From positions 1,063,001 through 1,127,000 of the forward strand of contig NZ_AP024849.1 of assembly GCF_019977655.1 (NCBI RefSeq): a DNA stretch of 64,000 nt. The letters are read 5' to 3'. The notes beneath the pieces are model-generated. The model was not told the DNA's origin and did no database searches. It saw nothing but the letters and a program-made list of their open reading frames with translations. Source of the DNA: Clostridium gelidum. GTDB lineage: Bacteria; Bacillota; Clostridia; Clostridiales; Clostridiaceae. Positions 62,012 through 64,000 of the stretch are shown here, in pieces (positions within the stretch are counted from its first letter, which is position 1; each line of letters begins with the position of its first letter). The translations under genes were made by a program, and so were the position numbers.

Positions 62012-63529
62012 ATGGGTATACAAACTTTTATTAAGATTAATGATCTAGATAATGTTGCAATTGCTGTTAATGCAATTTCTGCAGGAACAGAAGTTATGGC
62101 TGGTATATTAGCAAATCAAGATATTCCACAAGGCCATAAAATTGCGCTATGTGATATTCCTAAAGGTGGAAAAATTATCCGTTATGGAATCGTTTTAGGA
62201 TATGCTCTTAACTCAATAAAAAAAGGTGACTGGATTAATGAGAAGATGTTAGAACTTCCAGTACCACCTTCTTTAGACGAAATGAAATTTGCAACAAATA
62301 TTGTTACAGATCTTCCGGAGGCGCCAATCAAAACATTTGAAGGCTATAGAAATCCTAATGGTGGCTATGCTGGTACTAGAAATATCTTAGGCATAAGTAC
62401 AACTGTTCAATGTGTAACTGGGGTTTTAAATGTAGCTGTAAAGAAAATGAAGAAAGAATTACTTCCTAAATATCCGAATGTAGATGATATAGTACCGATT
62501 AATCATGCTTATGGATGTGGAGTTGCAATTAATGCACCTGAAGCAATAATTCCAATTAGAGCGCTTCAAAATCTTGTAAAGCATCCTAATTTTGGTGGTG
62601 AAGTAATGGTTGTTGCATTGGGCTGTGAGAAGTTAACAGTAGAAATGTTATTAGATGAAGCTGACATAAGTCCTGAAAATGTTATTGTTCTTCAAGAACA
62701 AAAAGGAATGGACGCTATGATAAATGTATTGATGGATATGGCTGATAAAAAACTAGATAAATTAAATCAAAGAAAAAGAGAGACACTTCCATTATCAGAT
62801 CTTTGTATTGGAATGCAATGTGGTGGTAGTGATGCTTTCTCTGGTGTTACAGCAAACCCAAGTGCGGGATATGCATCTGATATGTTAGTTCAAGCAGGAG
62901 CTACAGTAATGTTTTCAGAAGTTACTGAAGTTCGTGATGGTGTTCATATTATTGGCGAACGCTGCATAAACGAGGAAGTAGGTAAAAAATTAGCAGCTGA
63001 AATGAAATGGTATGATAATTACCTAAAAAATGGACAAGTTGATCGTAGCGCTAATCCAACTCCAGGCAATAAAAAAGGAGGGTTATCTAACATTGTAGAG
63101 AAAGCTATGGGTTCTATTGCAAAATCAGGAACTTCTCCAATAGTAGAAGTTTTATCACCAGCAGAAAGACCTACTAAAAAAGGTCTTATATATGCAGCAA
63201 CACCTGCTAGTGATATTGTATGTGGGCCATCTCAACTAGCATCAGGTATTGCGCTTCAAGTATTTATGACAGGACGAGGTACACCTTATGGTTTAGCAGC
63301 TGTTCCTGTAATTAAAGTATGCTCTAGAAATGATATGAAAGATATGTGGCAAGATTTAATCGATATAAATGCTGGACCTATAGCAACAGGAGATTCCACT
63401 ATTCAAGAAATTGGAACTGAACTATTTAATAAAATTATAGATGTTGCTAGTGGAAGAGAAAAATCTTTTGCTGAAAAATATGAATTGTATAACGATTTAT
63501 GTATTTTTAATCCAGCTCCAATTACTTAA
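62012..63529 (+). CDS. garD: Galactarate dehydratase
   Basis: 505 residues, close in pattern to E. coli GarD from end to end: DNVAIAVNAI, IPQGHKIALCDIPKGGKIIR, FEGYRNPNGGYAGTRN, NHAYGCGVAINAPEAIIPIR, GMQCGGSDAFSGVTANPSAG, KKGGLSNIVEKAMGSIAKSG and the C-terminal FNPAPIT. An N-terminal SAF domain (about 8-90) precedes the UxaA/GarD catalytic part. It dehydrates galactarate to 5-keto-4-deoxyglucarate, the same product as GudD, in an iron-dependent reaction. AAGGGGA before the ATG. Divergent from a LysR gene that probably activates it. Confidence 0.94.
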   Translation: MGIQTFIKINDLDNVAIAVNAISAGTEVMAGILANQDIPQGHKIALCDIPKGGKIIRYGIVLGYALNSIKKGDWINEKMLELPVPPSLDEMKFATNIVTDLPEAPIKTFEGYRNPNGGYAGTRNILGISTTVQCVTGVLNVAVKKMKKELLPKYPNVDDIVPINHAYGCGVAINAPEAIIPIRALQNLVKHPNFGGEVMVVALGCEKLTVEMLLDEADISPENVIVLQEQKGMDAMINVLMDMADKKLDKLNQRKRETLPLSDLCIGMQCGGSDAFSGVTANPSAGYASDMLVQAGATVMFSEVTEVRDGVHIIGERCINEEVGKKLAAEMKWYDNYLKNGQVDRSANPTPGNKKGGLSNIVEKAMGSIAKSGTSPIVEVLSPAERPTKKGLIYAATPASDIVCGPSQLASGIALQVFMTGRGTPYGLAAVPVIKVCSRNDMKDMWQDLIDINAGPIATGDSTIQEIGTELFNKIIDVASGREKSFAEKYELYNDLCIFNPAPIT

Positions 63530-63560
63530 TAGTAAGGAGATATATAGCCTTAAATATAAT

Positions 63561-63604
63561 GAAGCTGTTGTCCAACTGATTTCTTAGTTGGACAACAGCT
63601 TCGT
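63561..63604 (+). terminator. Terminator of garD
   Basis: GAAGCTGTTGTCCAACT (63561-63577) and AGTTGGACAACAGCTTC (63586-63602), a perfect 17-bp stem with an 8-base loop. The following bases are not a T-run, so termination may be partial. Confidence 0.65.
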
Positions 63605-63668
63605 TATGGTATAATTTTTAGAAGAATAATAAATAATACAAAAGAACTTTTAAGGAGAAATAAGAATA

Positions 63669-64000
63669 ATGGAGATTTTTTTACACATATTAGGAAATAA
63701 TATAATACCTATTTTTATAATAATTGTTTTGGGGTATGTAATAAGCAAAAAGTTTGATTTAAGCATATCTACCCTTAGTAAATTAAGCTTTTACTTATTT
63801 GTACCTGGATTTGTATTTTATAATCTTTATACTACTAATTTATCTTTTGATATGCTTAAAATTTTACTTTTTTGTGTATTATATTTAATAGTTAATGATG
63901 TAATCTCAAGAATAATTTCTAAAATTCGCAAATATGATGTAGGTATGACAAGTGCATTTAAAAATTCTATAATGTTTAACAATACAGGTAACATAGGAGT
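63669..64000 (+). CDS. AEC-family (auxin efflux carrier-like) transporter, 3' partial
   Basis: The first 110 codons of a membrane transporter. MEIFLHILGNNIIPIFIIIV, LGYVISKKFDLSISTLSKLSF, YLFVPGFVFYNLYTT and SIMFNNTGNIG are typical of the AEC/malate permease family, and the NNTGNIG motif is especially characteristic. Three helices are seen before the right edge. Members export or import organic acids such as malate or malonate. AAGGAG lies about 12 bases upstream of the ATG. Its position after garD would suit an organic-acid carrier for the sugar-acid locus. Confidence 0.8.
   Translation, partial: MEIFLHILGNNIIPIFIIIVLGYVISKKFDLSISTLSKLSFYLFVPGFVFYNLYTTNLSFDMLKILLFCVLYLIVNDVISRIISKIRKYDVGMTSAFKNSIMFNNTGNIG

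Overview
The window is a very AT-rich, densely coded stretch of a Gram-positive, endospore-forming anaerobe, most likely a solventogenic Clostridium close to the C. beijerinckii group. The evidence is composition, AGGAGG-type ribosome binding sites with many TTG/GTG starts, an ssrA tmRNA encoding the tag AEDNFAIAA, nfnAB, two Csp-like subtilases, a clostridial TPP-controlled thiamine operon, and abundant c-di-GMP, chemotaxis and Agr signalling. The species is inference. I see no tRNA, rRNA, CRISPR array or phage.

Layout. 1-4.3 kb: a GGDEF protein cut by the left edge, a small prealbumin-like protein, an IS1182-family element whose transposase has an early stop, and dut. 4.3-8.7 kb: a methyltransferase, then an Agr quorum-sensing locus in the order agrC-agrB-agrD-agrC. 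AgrD has serine in place of the ring cysteine and no AgrA gene is present. 9-12.6 kb: nfnAB (electron-bifurcating transhydrogenase) and a YczE-like membrane protein. 12.8-17.5 kb: an anti-sigma kinase/STAS/PP2C partner-switch set with a chemoreceptor inside it. 17.7-22.9 kb: an ABC-2 exporter with a membrane-anchored unknown protein and a decayed copy of that protein's C terminus. 23-26 kb: ssrA and a CycA-like permease.

26-28.2 kb: an apparently intact IS3-family element with a -1 frameshift site, beside the 3' end of a group II intron. 28.2-33 kb: two copies of a flavin electron-transfer unit. One is ApbE plus a NosR/NapH-like Fe-S membrane protein with three FMN domains. The other is a one-FMN-domain paralogue preceded by an apbE stub. 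Both have the same unusual promoter. 33-37 kb: two overlapping Csp-like subtilases behind a 6-bp tandem repeat. 37-41.8 kb: TPP riboswitch and thiW-thiD-thiC-thiM-thiE. 42-45.5 kb: a PilZ protein, a kinase remnant, a candidate cis-regulatory RNA and a second chemoreceptor. 45.5-53.1 kb: a transglutaminase-like protein, a GlgX-type debranching enzyme and a MacAB/YknXYZ-like exporter with a palindromic operator. 53.9-64 kb: a sugar-acid locus (TIM-barrel isomerase-like protein, CdaR, GntP permease, glucarate dehydratase, two LysR regulators, galactarate dehydratase), then the start of an AEC-family carrier.

A family of intergenic imperfect palindromes with matching but varied arms runs through the whole window, usually just downstream of genes, and is one of the least explained signals here.
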